52,203 nucleotides of DNA from Kordiimonadaceae bacterium (GTDB taxonomy: Bacteria; Pseudomonadota; Alphaproteobacteria; Sphingomonadales; Kordiimonadaceae), in assembly GCA_030148905.1 (NCBI GenBank), contig JASBSO010000012.1:1-52203 (forward strand), written 5' to 3'. Below, in pieces: positions 52,111 through 52,203 of this stretch (positions within the stretch are counted from its first letter, which is position 1; the number at the start of each line of letters is the position of its first letter). The notes under the pieces are model-generated. The model ran no database searches. It was not told the DNA's origin and saw only the letters and a program-made list of their open reading frames with translations. Both the position numbers and the translations under genes were made by a program.

Positions 52111-52203
52111 ATGTCGGAACGAAAGCTGCGCATCGGATGCGCGTCGGGTTTCTGGGGCGATACGCCGGAAGCGATCGGTCAACTGGTCTCAAAGGGCGAG
52201 ATC
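52111..52203 (+). CDS. AtuA-like (DUF1446) protein, N-terminal 31 codons
   Basis: The frame is open to the right edge. It begins MSERKLRIGCASGFWGDT, which matches the N-terminus of the DUF1446/AtuA family (acyclic terpene utilisation in Pseudomonas), and continues PEAIGQLVSKGEI. Only 31 residues are visible, so the role is not certain. GAGATAT precedes the ATG. Confidence 0.65.
   Translation, partial: MSERKLRIGCASGFWGDTPEAIGQLVSKGEI

Overview
The window is gene-dense, GC-rich DNA (two sampled 60-base lines read about 65% and 45% GC; the lower one lies in a single foreign-looking gene) from an alphaproteobacterium. The evidence is the complete ccmA-to-ccmI cytochrome c maturation set, an RpoH sigma factor with its RpoH box, the order rpoH / carD / 7Fe ferredoxin / S4 protein / Suv3-like helicase, the cobS-cobT-phytase-like block beside bolA and rpmB, and acnA followed by a DUF1223 gene. 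These gene orders recall Hyphomicrobiales, Parvibaculales or Rhodospirillales, but I cannot place the organism below class. Most of the window is ordinary chromosome. I see no prophage, transposase or CRISPR array.

Layout. 1-4.6 kb: a cut-off TrmH-family methyltransferase, an AT-richer Abi/HEPN-like gene, an MFS exporter, YciB/IspZ, a Nudix hydrolase, a disordered hypothetical protein and a possible structured RNA. 4.6-11.7 kb: the minus-strand ccm operon (ccmA, B, C, D, E, F, G, H, I in transcription order), preceded by an Mpo1-like membrane protein. 11.8-17.4 kb: plus-strand crotonase, M1 peptidase and DUF2207 protein, then a DoxX-like/YHS pair. 17.4-21.1 kb: queD-terB, tRNA-Arg(CCT), a solo PAS-like protein, a degenerate nuclease-like protein and rpoH. 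21.3-25.8 kb: carD, ferredoxin, S4 protein and RNA helicase.

25.9-32 kb is the most accessory-looking part: a Tat-exported amidase followed by two tandem solo PAS-like proteins, a divergent DUF417/TetR pair with a clear operator, a MarR-crotonase pair with its own operator, and a third small PAS-like protein. 32-37.7 kb: rpmB, a voltage-sensor-like potassium channel whose start lies behind a G9 tract, a phytase-like lipoprotein, cobT, cobS, bolA and an unlisted 34-residue membrane protein. 38-43 kb: aconitase, DUF1223 and a TPR/beta-propeller protein. 43-52 kb: queG, a glutathione S-transferase, glutamate synthase (gltB, gltD), uppP, and the first codons of an AtuA-like gene.

Themes: respiratory chain assembly (ccm), iron-sulfur enzymes (AcnA, GltBD, QueG, FdxA), queuosine synthesis (QueD, QueG), cobalamin (CobS/CobT) and stress transcription (RpoH, CarD). 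The best candidates for something not well described are the scattered solo PAS-like family (four members, two of them behind an amidase), the 34-residue membrane protein, the structured RNA candidate downstream of ccmI, and several well-formed operators without a proven regulator.
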